Shown: in pieces, positions 1 to 7,305 of the stretch | Layout: every line of letters starts with the position of its first letter | How positions within the stretch are numbered: the first letter of the stretch is position 1 | Source of the DNA: an uncultured Prevotella sp. | GTDB lineage: Bacteria; Bacteroidota; Bacteroidia; Bacteroidales; Bacteroidaceae | Assembly (NCBI GenBank): GCA_905198745.1 | Contig: CAJKDU010000041.1 | Location: 1-20,520, forward strand | DNA length: 20,520 nucleotides | Direction: 5' to 3' | Made by a program: the position numbers and the translations under genes | The notes under the pieces: generated by a model | The model's input: only the letters and a program-made list of their open reading frames with translations | What the model was told of the DNA's origin: nothing | The model's database searches: none

Positions 1-108
1 ACGACAAGCCCATTGGCAGAATTAAGTATGCACTAAATTAATTCCGCCAACAGGTCATGCTTATACAAAATTATAAAATTCTATGTTCCCTATTTGTACT
101 ATAGTCCG

Positions 109-140
109 CAAAATTACAATTTATTTATCAAACCCCCAAA
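109..140 (-). promoter_or_regulatory. Leftward Bacteroidetes-type promoter (gene off the left edge)
   Basis: Read on the minus strand, TAATTTTG (109-116) fits the -7 motif TAnnTTTG, and TTTG (137-140) lies 20 bp upstream. It would drive a gene to the left of the window. Such AT-rich motifs arise by chance in intergenic DNA, so this is a candidate only. Confidence 0.4.
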
Positions 141-310
141 CTTTTAACATAAAAAGCAGAATTTTGCTACTTATTTTGGCAAAATGTTGGAAAAAAGTGA
201 AATGAAGGTTGTAAACTACAGTCACAACCCTCCATAAATTAAAGTGTGGTCCGGCTGTATTTCGCATTAAAAAAAAGCGTTAAATAGCGGTTATTCATGA
301 AAAAAAAAAG

Positions 311-318
311 TAACTTTG
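311..318 (+). promoter_or_regulatory. -7 element of the helicase gene promoter
   Basis: TAACTTTG matches the Bacteroidetes -7 motif TAnnTTTG. It sits 25 nt before the ATG at 344, which suits a short leader. I see no clear -33 TTTG at the expected spacing, because a run of A residues occupies the spacer. Confidence 0.55.
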
Positions 319-343
319 TAGATAAATTATAACTATTCGACAG

Positions 344-1315
344 ATGAAACCATCTTCTTCCTTGCAAGCCCTTATGCGCCAGCGCATCCTGTTGCAGATG
401 GAGTATGCGGCAGAAAAAGCCGCATTCCAACAGCAAACAGACACGTTGGGTGTGGCCAGACAGGTGAAACGAGGAGATGCCTGGTTTCCCTTACGAATAG
501 GTCAGCGTTTTTACAATGCGCTCAACCAGCCTGCCATGGAAGTGTGGCGTACAGCCGATACCGACATCACCCACAATTTTGAGCCCGGCAGAAGTATCAC
601 CTTCTTCCGTGTCGTTTCAGCAAAGCCTTCCACAGCCCCCACACCCCATCACTATCGCTTCACCGCCACCGTTTCGTATGTAGAGGGCGACAGGATGGTG
701 GTTGTGCTGCCCGACCATGCCGTGGCAGCCGACCTTGCAGGCGCCACCACCCCCATAGGGTTGCAATTGTCATTTGACGAAACCACCTATAAGCTCATGT
801 TCGAAGCCCTTGATGGCGTGCAGAAAGCCGACAACAACCGGTTGGCCTATTTGCGGGAACTCTTCTACACCGAGGCACCGGCAGCCCGCCTTTCCTTGCC
901 ACCCCTCCACCTACCCTGGCTGAATGCCTCTCAGGAGGAGGCCGTCAACGAAGTGTTGTGTGCCAAAGATGTAGCGGTGGTGCACGGCCCTCCCGGTACG
1001 GGAAAGACCACAACCTTGGTTGAAGCCATATACGAAACGCTACACCGTGAGATTCAAGTGCTTGTGTGTGCGCAAAGCAATACCGCTGTCGATTGGATAG
1101 CCGAGAAGCTTGTTGACCGTGGTGTGCCGGTGTTGCGCATAGGCCATCCCTCCAAGGTGAACGACAAGATGCTGTCCTTTACCTACGAACGACGTTTCGA
1201 GGCCCATCCCGACTACCCCCAATTATGGGCCATCCGCAAGGCCATCCGCGAATTGCGAAGTCAGTCGCGTCACCATGCCAACGGTCGGCATGGTTTTCGG
1301 CCATTATCTGCATGA
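344..1315 (+). CDS. DNA2/NAM7-type superfamily I helicase, 3'-truncated
   Basis: This is the N-terminal half of an IGHMBP2/SMUBP-2-like helicase, an ATP-dependent nucleic-acid unwinding enzyme of the UPF1/DNA2 group. The N-terminal beta-rich domain is followed by a clear Walker A motif, GPPGTGKT at residues 215-222, and by the helicase Ia segment (VCAQSNTAVDWIAEKL). Homologues usually run beyond 600 residues and carry motifs II-VI (a DEA(A/S) Walker B and the RecA2 domain), all missing here. After about residue 305 (near base 1258) the sequence no longer looks helicase-like. The frame then runs antisense through a histidine kinase gene to a chance stop at 1313-1315. The product as read could not be a working helicase. 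The start at 344 fits the promoter at 311. The break is either a genuine deletion or an assembly join. Confidence 0.85.
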   Translation: MKPSSSLQALMRQRILLQMEYAAEKAAFQQQTDTLGVARQVKRGDAWFPLRIGQRFYNALNQPAMEVWRTADTDITHNFEPGRSITFFRVVSAKPSTAPTPHHYRFTATVSYVEGDRMVVVLPDHAVAADLAGATTPIGLQLSFDETTYKLMFEALDGVQKADNNRLAYLRELFYTEAPAARLSLPPLHLPWLNASQEEAVNEVLCAKDVAVVHGPPGTGKTTTLVEAIYETLHREIQVLVCAQSNTAVDWIAEKLVDRGVPVLRIGHPSKVNDKMLSFTYERRFEAHPDYPQLWAIRKAIRELRSQSRHHANGRHGFRPLSA

Positions 1316-1685
1316 GCTGCAGTGTGCAGAGGCGCTTCATCCTGAGCAGGGCCTGCAGAGAGTCAATCTTGTTGTCCTGGGTGGAGTCGGTGAGTGCAGC
1401 CTGCAGATGCTCGGAGAGGAGAATGGTGCGCTGGAGCGACTGGTCGAAGGCTTGCCATTTGTCGGTTTCGCCCAGGCTGATGGCACGTTCCTGGTCGTTC
1501 ATTTCCATGAAACTGTAGACCAGGCTGTCTATGATGTTGCGGCGGTGCATGAACGCCCGTTCGGTCTGGTTGATGCGCATAAAGGTGCGCGTGTTGCCGT
1601 ACACCATCCAGGCGGCGATGCTGAAGATGGCGATGACAATGGCGTAGCCGATGGCTACCTTGAGGGGAACGCTGGTCTTGAACAT
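1179..1685 (-). CDS. Sensor histidine kinase, N-terminal fragment (3'-truncated)
   Basis: The protein starts with a short cytoplasmic tail and one membrane helix (about residues 8-28). A helical, probably periplasmic sensor segment rich in charged residues follows (TRTFMRINQTERAF, SFMEMNDQERAISLGE). This is the typical front end of Bacteroidetes sensor kinases that pair with sigma-54 response regulators. Kinase-like sequence stops near residue 134 (base about 1284); the rest of the sensor domain, HisKA and HATPase domains are missing. The frame then runs antisense into the helicase gene and stops at 1179-1181. The ATG at 1685 was preferred to the upstream ATG at 1742 because a complete promoter lies between them. 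The likely partner is the response regulator at 2517-3869. The kinase assignment is an inference from the N-terminus and the neighbourhood. Confidence 0.65.
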   Translation of the reverse strand: MFKTSVPLKVAIGYAIVIAIFSIAAWMVYGNTRTFMRINQTERAFMHRRNIIDSLVYSFMEMNDQERAISLGETDKWQAFDQSLQRTILLSEHLQAALTDSTQDNKIDSLQALLRMKRLCTLQLMQIMAENHADRWHGDATDFAIRGWPCGWPIIGGSRDGPRNVVRR

Positions 1686-1701
1686 GTGTTTAAACTTTCT
1701 G

Positions 1702-1732
1702 CAAATGTACGGTAAAAGGATGAAACGACAAA
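1702..1732 (-). promoter_or_regulatory. Promoter of the histidine kinase gene
   Basis: On the minus strand, TTTG (1729-1732) and TACATTTG (1702-1709) are separated by exactly 19 bp, a full match to the Bacteroidetes -33/-7 consensus. Transcription would start near 1698 and leave a leader of about 13 nt before the ATG at 1685. The kinase therefore appears to have its own housekeeping-type promoter, distinct from the sigma-54 promoter of the small gene upstream. Confidence 0.75.
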
Positions 1733-1748
1733 AGGAAACCACAAGAAA

Positions 1749-1778
1749 GGCCCCGCTACAATCACTTGCAACGGGGCC
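1749..1778 (-). terminator. Intrinsic terminator after the small secreted-protein gene
   Basis: GGCCCCG (1749-1755) and CGGGGCC (1772-1778) form a perfect 7-bp GC-rich stem. In the minus direction it is followed by TTTCTTGT. It lies 80 nt past the stop of the 69-aa gene and just before the kinase promoter, so it would insulate the sigma-54 transcript from the kinase gene. The T-tract is short, so efficiency is uncertain. Confidence 0.6.
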
Positions 1779-1859
1779 ACGAATCCTGATATAATCTTTA
1801 CCTTATTTCTCTATTCATCACAACTACTGTGTAGGGACAATCATCTATTGTCTCAAACT

Positions 1860-2069
1860 TTACTGTGCTACGTTGGTGGTGTTTACTGTCGGTGTGGCAG
1901 TGGTGTCGGGCTGCACGGTGGGTGTGGATGGTTCCACATCGGTAGTGTCTGTGCTGTCGGCAGCCATCTCGGTGTTGTTTTTGATAACTCGTGCGCTGTT
2001 GTTAGCGAAAACGTTGCTCACTGAAATCATTGCCAATGCAGCTACTGCTGCGAAAATCATCTTTTTCAT
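1860..2069 (-). CDS. Small secreted Thr/Asp/Pro-rich protein under sigma-54 control
   Basis: This 69-residue protein of unknown function has a textbook signal peptide: a MKK start, a hydrophobic core (IFAAVAALAMISV) and an FANN cleavage region near residue 22. The mature part is only about 47 residues, has no predicted fold I recognise, and contains 12 threonines with many Asp, Asn and Pro. Three tripeptides (DST 38-40, DTT 41-43, DTT 55-57) fit the Bacteroidetes O-glycosylation sequon D(S/T)(A/I/L/V/M/T), which would place it in the periplasm or on the surface as a glycoprotein. It has no Cys after the signal, so it is not a lipoprotein. It lies between a sigma-54 response regulator and a histidine kinase, and a perfect sigma-54 promoter sits 49 nt upstream. 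That regulator probably controls it. The role is unknown; a signalling peptide or envelope-stress output is speculation. Confidence 0.75.
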   Translation of the reverse strand: MKKMIFAAVAALAMISVSNVFANNSARVIKNNTEMAADSTDTTDVEPSTPTVQPDTTATPTVNTTNVAQ

Positions 2070-2117
2070 AATCGTATTGTTTTAATGGGTTTGTAAATCT
2101 TGTTCGCTAACTGATAG

Positions 2118-2134
2118 TGCAAGGTGCGTGCCAA
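2118..2134 (-). promoter_or_regulatory. Sigma-54 (RpoN) -24/-12 promoter
   Basis: Read on the minus strand the sequence is TTGGCACGCACCTTGCA. It matches the sigma-54 consensus YTGGCACG-N4-TTGCW at every fixed position, with correct spacing between the GG and GC dinucleotides. Transcription would begin near 2108 and give a leader of about 38 nt to the ATG at 2069. It is the only such match I noticed in the window, and it lies in the right place and orientation for the small secreted-protein gene. Confidence 0.85.
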
Positions 2135-2200
2135 AGTTTGCCTTCCGTGGCTAAAATATAGATAATCAGAGCATAACGGTTTTATGGCATGTTGCTGGAG

Positions 2201-2273
2201 GTGTGGAAAGTGGGGAATAGGTGTGGAAAAATTCCACAAAAAAGTGGGGAAGCGACCTCGCGATGCTTCCCCA
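2201..2273. promoter_or_regulatory. Candidate upstream activator sequence for the sigma-54 regulator
   Basis: The octamer-like motif GTGTGGAAA occurs at 2201-2209 and 2221-2229, exactly 20 bp apart. The second copy is half of a perfect palindrome, TGTGGAAAAATTCCACA (2222-2238). The related GTGGGGAA occurs at 2210-2217 and 2244-2251. The latter begins a perfect 9-bp inverted repeat, TGGGGAAGC (2245-2253) with GCTTCCCCA (2265-2273). The cluster lies about 70-140 bp upstream of the -24 box, the usual distance for NtrC-family enhancer sites. Binding by the regulator encoded at 2517-3869 is an inference. Confidence 0.6.
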
Positions 2274-2490
2274 ATAGCGTGTCAAAAAGGTTAATTCTTG
2301 TACCTTGGTGTCGTCCCACCTCGTTGCGATATTGCATGAAAGGGCCGCCTTTTTTCACGTACCTGTCATTGCAGAAGTGGGATATCCGTTATATGCAGAG
2401 TATTAAACAATTAATTTCTGAATGCTGCAAAATTAGGGGAAAAACCGGTTTACTGCTGCTCCATTCCGTCAAAACAGTAGCCTAAAGAGT

Positions 2491-2516
2491 AAAAACAAAC
2501 GCTATGGCGTGTGGTT

Positions 2517-2537
<21 letters not shown>
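2491..2537 (-). terminator. Terminator overlapping the 3' end of the response regulator gene
   Basis: AAACGCTATGGC (2497-2508) pairs perfectly with GCCATAGCGTTT (2526-2537). The stem extends to 15 bp with one G-U pair and an 11-nt loop. On the minus strand it is followed by GTTTTT (2491-2496). The stop codon of the regulator gene lies inside the hairpin, so the last few codons form one arm of the stem. Confidence 0.75.
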
Positions 2538-3869
<1,332 letters not shown>

Positions 3870-3884
3870 AGTGCGTCTGTTGAA

Positions 3885-5180
3885 CTAAAGCAATTCCGGC
3901 AACTCATACAGTTTTACACTGTTGCTGCCCTTGATGAGAATATAATGGTTGGCGGGTTGTTCTTCGCGGATGGCTGCTTTCACCTCTTCCACGTCGTTGA
4001 ACTTGCGGTAGGGACAGTCGATGTCGGCAAATTCCTTGCCTACCAGCCACACATTGGAAAGGCCTGCGGCCTGTAGTTGTGCCACAACCTTGAGGTGTTC
4101 CTCATGGCTTACGGCGCCCAATTCGCCCATCTGTCCGAGTATGGCCATCTTGCTGGGCACGTCCATCAGCCGGAAGTTTTCGATGGCAGCTGCCATGCTG
4201 GAGGGGTTGGCATTGTAGGCGTCAACCACGAGATGGTTTTTCTCCGTCACGTCAAGTTGGGAGCGGTTGTTGCTCGGTAAGTAGTTTTCCAAGGCATGGT
4301 CTACCTGCTGCGGGTTTACGTCGAAGTGGAGACCGATGCTGATGGCGGCCAGCATGTTGTCGATGTTGTAGGAACCGATGAGATGGGTCTGCACCTCATG
4401 CCAGTCTTGTGCCTCGGTGCGCCAACGGAACTTGAGGAATGGAGCGCATGAAACCACTTCGCCCCATACGTCGCATTGCTCGTCGTTGCCATAGCACACC
4501 ATGCGGTCGATGTGGCGTTCTGCCGCCATCTCCATCAAGTGCTCGTTGTCGGCGTTGATAAACACCAGTCCGTCGTTGTCGGCGAGGAAATCATAGAGTT
4601 CGCCTTTGGTCTTCTTCACGCCTTCAAAACTGCCGAAACCCTGCAAGTGGGCACGGCCGACGTTGGTAATCATGCCGCAAGTAGGTTCCACATACTCCAC
4701 CAGTTTCTTGATGTCGCCAGGGTGGGAAGCCCCCATTTCCACTACGGCTATCTCGTCGTCGGGCTGCAGACGGAACAGGGTCTTGGGCACCCCCACATCG
4801 TTGTTGAAGTTGCCTTGCGTGAACATAACCTTATATTTCTCGCCCAATACGGCAGACACCAGTTCCTTGGTAGTGGTCTTGCCGTTGGTGCCGGTGATGC
4901 CCACCACGGGCAGTGTGAAATGGCGGCGATGTTCGCGGGCGAGTTCCTTGAACGTGGTGAGCACGTCGTCCACAAGCAGGCAACGCCTGTCTGTGGCATA
5001 TTCAGCCTCGTCTACCACGGCATAGGCACAGCCTTTTTCCAGTGCGGACAGGGCAAACTTGTTGCCGTCGAACGATTCTCCTTTGAGGGCGAAGAAGATG
5101 GAACCCTTCGGACAGTCGCGGCTGTCTGTGGTCACGACTGGATGCTCGGTATAGAGCTTGTACAGTTCTGCTATTTCCAT
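3885..5180 (-). CDS. murF: UDP-N-acetylmuramoyl-tripeptide--D-alanyl-D-alanine ligase
   Basis: This cytoplasmic Mur ligase (EC 6.3.2.10) adds D-Ala-D-Ala to UDP-MurNAc-tripeptide, the last cytoplasmic step in building the peptidoglycan pentapeptide. The 431 residues have a substrate-binding N-domain beginning SRDCPKGSIFFALKGESFDGN, an ATP-binding P-loop GTNGKTTTKE (about 96-105), the conserved EMGASHPGDI and TNVGRAHLQGFGS segments, and the C-terminal ligase domain (VDAYNANPSSM). The length is normal for the Bacteroidetes form. It lies outside a dcw cell-wall cluster here and is instead followed after 15 nt by a sigma-54 response regulator. The start at 5180 fits the promoter at 5203-5232. Confidence 0.95.
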   Translation of the reverse strand: MEIAELYKLYTEHPVVTTDSRDCPKGSIFFALKGESFDGNKFALSALEKGCAYAVVDEAEYATDRRCLLVDDVLTTFKELAREHRRHFTLPVVGITGTNGKTTTKELVSAVLGEKYKVMFTQGNFNNDVGVPKTLFRLQPDDEIAVVEMGASHPGDIKKLVEYVEPTCGMITNVGRAHLQGFGSFEGVKKTKGELYDFLADNDGLVFINADNEHLMEMAAERHIDRMVCYGNDEQCDVWGEVVSCAPFLKFRWRTEAQDWHEVQTHLIGSYNIDNMLAAISIGLHFDVNPQQVDHALENYLPSNNRSQLDVTEKNHLVVDAYNANPSSMAAAIENFRLMDVPSKMAILGQMGELGAVSHEEHLKVVAQLQAAGLSNVWLVGKEFADIDCPYRKFNDVEEVKAAIREEQPANHYILIKGSNSVKLYELPELL

Positions 5181-5202
5181 TGTGTTGATGCTTTTATGCG
5201 TG

Positions 5203-5232
5203 CAAAGTTAGTGCAATTGAACGAAATACAAA
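5203..5232 (-). promoter_or_regulatory. Promoter of murF and the response regulator gene
   Basis: On the minus strand, TAACTTTG (5203-5210) matches the -7 motif and TTTG (5229-5232) lies 18 bp upstream. The leader to the ATG at 5180 would be about 20 nt. No other promoter is apparent between murF and the regulator gene, so both are probably transcribed from here. Confidence 0.65.
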
Positions 5233-5309
5233 ATGAATTTATTCTTTTTTATCTCCGAATGTAGGCCAAGCCGCATTTAGCTTGATGATATAACCGTGTG
5301 CGCTACCGG

Positions 5310-5397
5310 TTAACGGCGGAGTAACGCATGGTTAGTGGCAGACTAACTCCTCTTTAGTGGCAGAGTAACGCCTCATTAGTGGCATAGTATGGCATGG
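5310..5397. repeat. Four tandem 22-bp repeat units
   Basis: Units begin at 5310, 5332, 5354 and 5376, a constant 22-bp period. The shared core is TTAGTGGCAGAGTAACGC with variations; unit 1 begins TTAACGGCGGAG and unit 4 has TAGTATGGC. Each unit contains a rough dyad, clearest in unit 2 as GTTAGT-GGCAG-ACTAAC (5331-5347). A period of two helical turns would put bound proteins on one face of the DNA, so the array could be a regulator-binding array. It could instead be an inert extragenic repeat. Confidence 0.75.
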
Positions 5398-5516
5398 CTT
5401 CTCCGTTGTCTGAAACGGGTTGTGCACTAACTCATCTTTCATTTGTGGCTTCATGACCTTGGGCGGAAGGATAACAAAAAATGAGTTAAAAATGATGCGG
5501 TTCAGATTTATATGAT

Positions 5517-5524
5517 TACTTTTG
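5517..5524 (+). promoter_or_regulatory. -7 element of the folP-cdaA promoter
   Basis: TACTTTTG matches TAnnTTTG. It overlaps an upstream in-frame ATG at 5522, so that ATG would not be in the transcript; this decides the start of folP at 5549. The -33 region has no clear TTTG. Confidence 0.6.
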
Positions 5525-5548
5525 TGGAGCAGATCACATTTTATAATA

Positions 5549-6388
5549 ATGAAAGGATTGTTGAACTATACGATAAATGTGCGGGGACGACTTGTCGACC
5601 TTTCCGAACCGCAAGTGATGGGCATACTCAACTGCACTCCCGACTCGTTCTATGCCGGTAGCAGGGTGCAGACCGAAACCGCCATACGGGAGCGAGCCAA
5701 CCAGATTATCAGCGAAGGCGGAACCATGATAGATGTGGGCGCATTCTCCACAAGACCTGGAGGTGAACAGGTGAGTCAGGAAGAAGAGATGCGTCGGCTC
5801 TCCTTCGCCCTGAAACTGGTGCGCGAGGAACAACCCTACGCCGTTGTCTCGGTAGACACCTTCCGGCCCGACGTGGCGCGGATGAGCGTGGAGGAATATG
5901 GTGCCGACATCATCAACGATGTGAGTGAGGGAGGCATTACAGGCATTGCCAATGTGCCGCTTCATGAAGCCAAAAACATGTTTAAGACGGTGGCAAAGCT
6001 CCGTGTGCCCTACATCCTCATGTCAGTAAAGCCAACACTTCACGACATGCTCTTGGCTTTTGCCGACGAGGTGCAGCAGTTGCGCGACTTGGGCGCCAAG
6101 GACATCATCCTTGATCCAGGCTTCGGGTTCGGCAAGACCCTGGAAGAGAACTACCGCCTCATGAACGAAATGGACAAGCTCAAGGTGCTCGAACTGCCCA
6201 TTCTGGTAGGCATTTCCCGCAAATCCATGATATACAAACTGGTGGGCGGTGACCCCACGACGGCACTCAACGGCACAACCGTGCTCAACACGCTTGCCCT
6301 TGAACGCGGCGCTTCCATACTCCGTGTGCACGACGTGAAGGAATGTGTGGAAGTGACCCGAATGGTGAAACAACTCATGACAGACTAA
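5549..6388 (+). CDS. folP: Dihydropteroate synthase
   Basis: DHPS (EC 2.5.1.15) condenses p-aminobenzoate with dihydropterin pyrophosphate in folate synthesis; it is the sulfonamide target. The 279-residue TIM barrel shows MGILNCTPDSF (24-34), DVGAFSTRPGG (62-72, the counterpart of the usual DIGGESTRPG loop), VSVDTFRPDVA, INDVSEG, DPGFGFGKTLEEN and GISRKS, and ends with RVHDVKE. The ATG at 5549 is preferred to 5522 because the promoter -7 box covers the latter, and homology starts just after it. cdaA begins 5 nt after the stop, so the two are co-transcribed. The pairing of folP with cdaA is common in Bacteroidetes. Confidence 0.93.
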   Translation: MKGLLNYTINVRGRLVDLSEPQVMGILNCTPDSFYAGSRVQTETAIRERANQIISEGGTMIDVGAFSTRPGGEQVSQEEEMRRLSFALKLVREEQPYAVVSVDTFRPDVARMSVEEYGADIINDVSEGGITGIANVPLHEAKNMFKTVAKLRVPYILMSVKPTLHDMLLAFADEVQQLRDLGAKDIILDPGFGFGKTLEENYRLMNEMDKLKVLELPILVGISRKSMIYKLVGGDPTTALNGTTVLNTLALERGASILRVHDVKECVEVTRMVKQLMTD

Positions 6389-6393
6389 ACGCT

Positions 6394-7167
6394 ATGTTTT
6401 TGGATTTCGGAATCAAAGATGTGATAGACATCTTTCTGGTAGCCTTGATGCTATACTATATCTATCGCCTGATGAAGGAGTCGCGCTCGCTCAACGTCTT
6501 CATAGGTATCATGGTGTTTGTCGTGGTGTGGCTCTTTGTGTCGCAGATACTCGAAATGCGGCTTCTGGGCAGCATTATGGACAAACTGGTCAGCGTGGGC
6601 GTGATAGCCATCATCATCCTTTTCCAGCAGGAAATAAGGAAGTTCCTCTACAACCTCGGTGCCCACAGACGGGTGAAAGGACTGCTGCGCTTCTTCTCGT
6701 CGGACGACAAGAAAGACCAGCGCGACAAGGAATCCATCATGACCATCGTGATGGCTTGCATGAACATGGCCAAGGGAAAGGTGGGCGCTCTGATTGTCAT
6801 TGAACGCGGCGCACCGCTCGACGACATCTGCGAGACGGGCGACATCATCGACGCCAACATCAACCAGCGTCTTATCGAGAACATATTCTTCAAGAACTCA
6901 CCCCTTCACGACGGTGCCATGGTCATTTCGAAGAAACGCATCAAGGCGGCAGGCTGCATCCTGCCCGTGTCGCACAACTTCGACATACCCAAGGAACTGG
7001 GACTGCGCCACCGGGCAGCCATGGGCATCTCGCAGAGTAGCGATGCCATAGCCATCGTGGTATCTGAAGAGACTGGCCGTATCTCTGTGGCCATCAAGGG
7101 CGAGTTCCGCCTCCGCCTCTCGGCCGAACAACTCGAGAGCATACTCACCACGGAGATGGTGGGATGA
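6394..7167 (+). CDS. cdaA: Diadenylate cyclase (c-di-AMP synthase), CdaA type
   Basis: This membrane enzyme (EC 2.7.7.85) makes cyclic di-AMP from two ATP; c-di-AMP governs osmolyte balance and cell-wall homeostasis in many bacteria. The 257 residues begin with three membrane helices (about 8-25, 34-52, 62-78) and continue into the DAC catalytic domain, with the diagnostic DGA (173-175) and RHR (205-207) motifs intact. An upstream in-frame ATG at 6343 lies inside folP, so the ATG at 6394 is used. The usual partner CdaR (YbbR domain), which follows cdaA in Firmicutes, is not next to it here. The cell-wall gene murF lies divergently upstream of this operon. Confidence 0.93.
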   Translation: MFLDFGIKDVIDIFLVALMLYYIYRLMKESRSLNVFIGIMVFVVVWLFVSQILEMRLLGSIMDKLVSVGVIAIIILFQQEIRKFLYNLGAHRRVKGLLRFFSSDDKKDQRDKESIMTIVMACMNMAKGKVGALIVIERGAPLDDICETGDIIDANINQRLIENIFFKNSPLHDGAMVISKKRIKAAGCILPVSHNFDIPKELGLRHRAAMGISQSSDAIAIVVSEETGRISVAIKGEFRLRLSAEQLESILTTEMVG

Positions 7168-7208
7168 GGTGAGTGTGGCATAATTAGCAGAATTAATTGG
7201 ACAAAAGA

Positions 7209-7239
7209 TTGACGGAATCAATTTTATTTCTTACTTTTG
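7209..7239 (+). promoter_or_regulatory. Promoter of pta-ackA
   Basis: TTG (7209-7211) and TACTTTTG (7232-7239) are 20 bp apart, matching the Bacteroidetes consensus. The predicted leader is about 60 nt. A degenerate repeat related to TTGACRGAATYAATT overlaps the -33 region. Confidence 0.65.
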
Positions 7240-7305
7240 CAATTCCCTATATGGCAATACGAGAAAACGAACCGCTAAACTTATCATATAAACAAAATAC
7301 AAACT

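Larger units (their letters stand above)
1..343. other. AT-rich gene-free leader region with divergent promoters
   Basis: No convincing gene lies in this stretch. It holds an imperfect inverted repeat (13-24 against 39-50, one mismatch in 12), a perfect 7-bp inverted repeat (161-167 against 179-185), a leftward promoter-like sequence near 109-140 and the rightward promoter of the helicase gene near 311. The base composition is far more AT-rich than the neighbouring genes, as expected for a Bacteroidetes intergenic region. An open frame on the minus strand at 239-436 overlaps the helicase start and resembles nothing I know. Confidence 0.6.
2070..2516. other. Intergenic control region of the sigma-54 locus
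   Basis: No gene is supported in this stretch. From the small gene outward it holds a sigma-54 promoter (2118-2134), a cluster of direct and inverted repeats (2201-2273) suited to enhancer binding, an AT-rich segment of about 200 bp without recognised signals, and the terminator of the response regulator gene (2491-2537). Confidence 0.65.
5181..5548. other. Divergent intergenic region between murF and folP
   Basis: The region holds the murF promoter on the left, the folP promoter on the right, and a four-unit 22-bp tandem repeat between them. TAACTCAT near 5428 and ATGAGTTA near 5480 also form a spaced inverted repeat. No coding sequence is supported. Confidence 0.6.

Noticed and set aside
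1225..1715. Plus-strand open frames (97 and 146 residues) downstream of the helicase break
   Set aside because: Both are antisense to the histidine kinase fragment, which has a full promoter, a membrane helix and a normal composition.
2153..2160. TATATTTT as a housekeeping promoter for the small secreted-protein gene
   Set aside because: It matches the -7 motif at only 7 of 8 positions and has no TTTG at the -33 position, whereas a perfect sigma-54 site lies closer to the gene.
2245..2273. Hairpin as terminator of the response regulator gene
   Set aside because: A better terminator with a T-tract overlaps the gene end at 2491-2537. This hairpin lacks a T-tract in the minus direction and fits an enhancer cluster better.
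2189..2485. 98-residue plus-strand open frame between the small gene and the regulator
   Set aside because: It overlaps the putative enhancer repeats, has an irregular composition and no family resemblance, and lacks a promoter. The repeats explain the sequence better.
5310..5397. CRISPR array
   Set aside because: The 22-bp units are contiguous with no spacers, and no cas genes are present.
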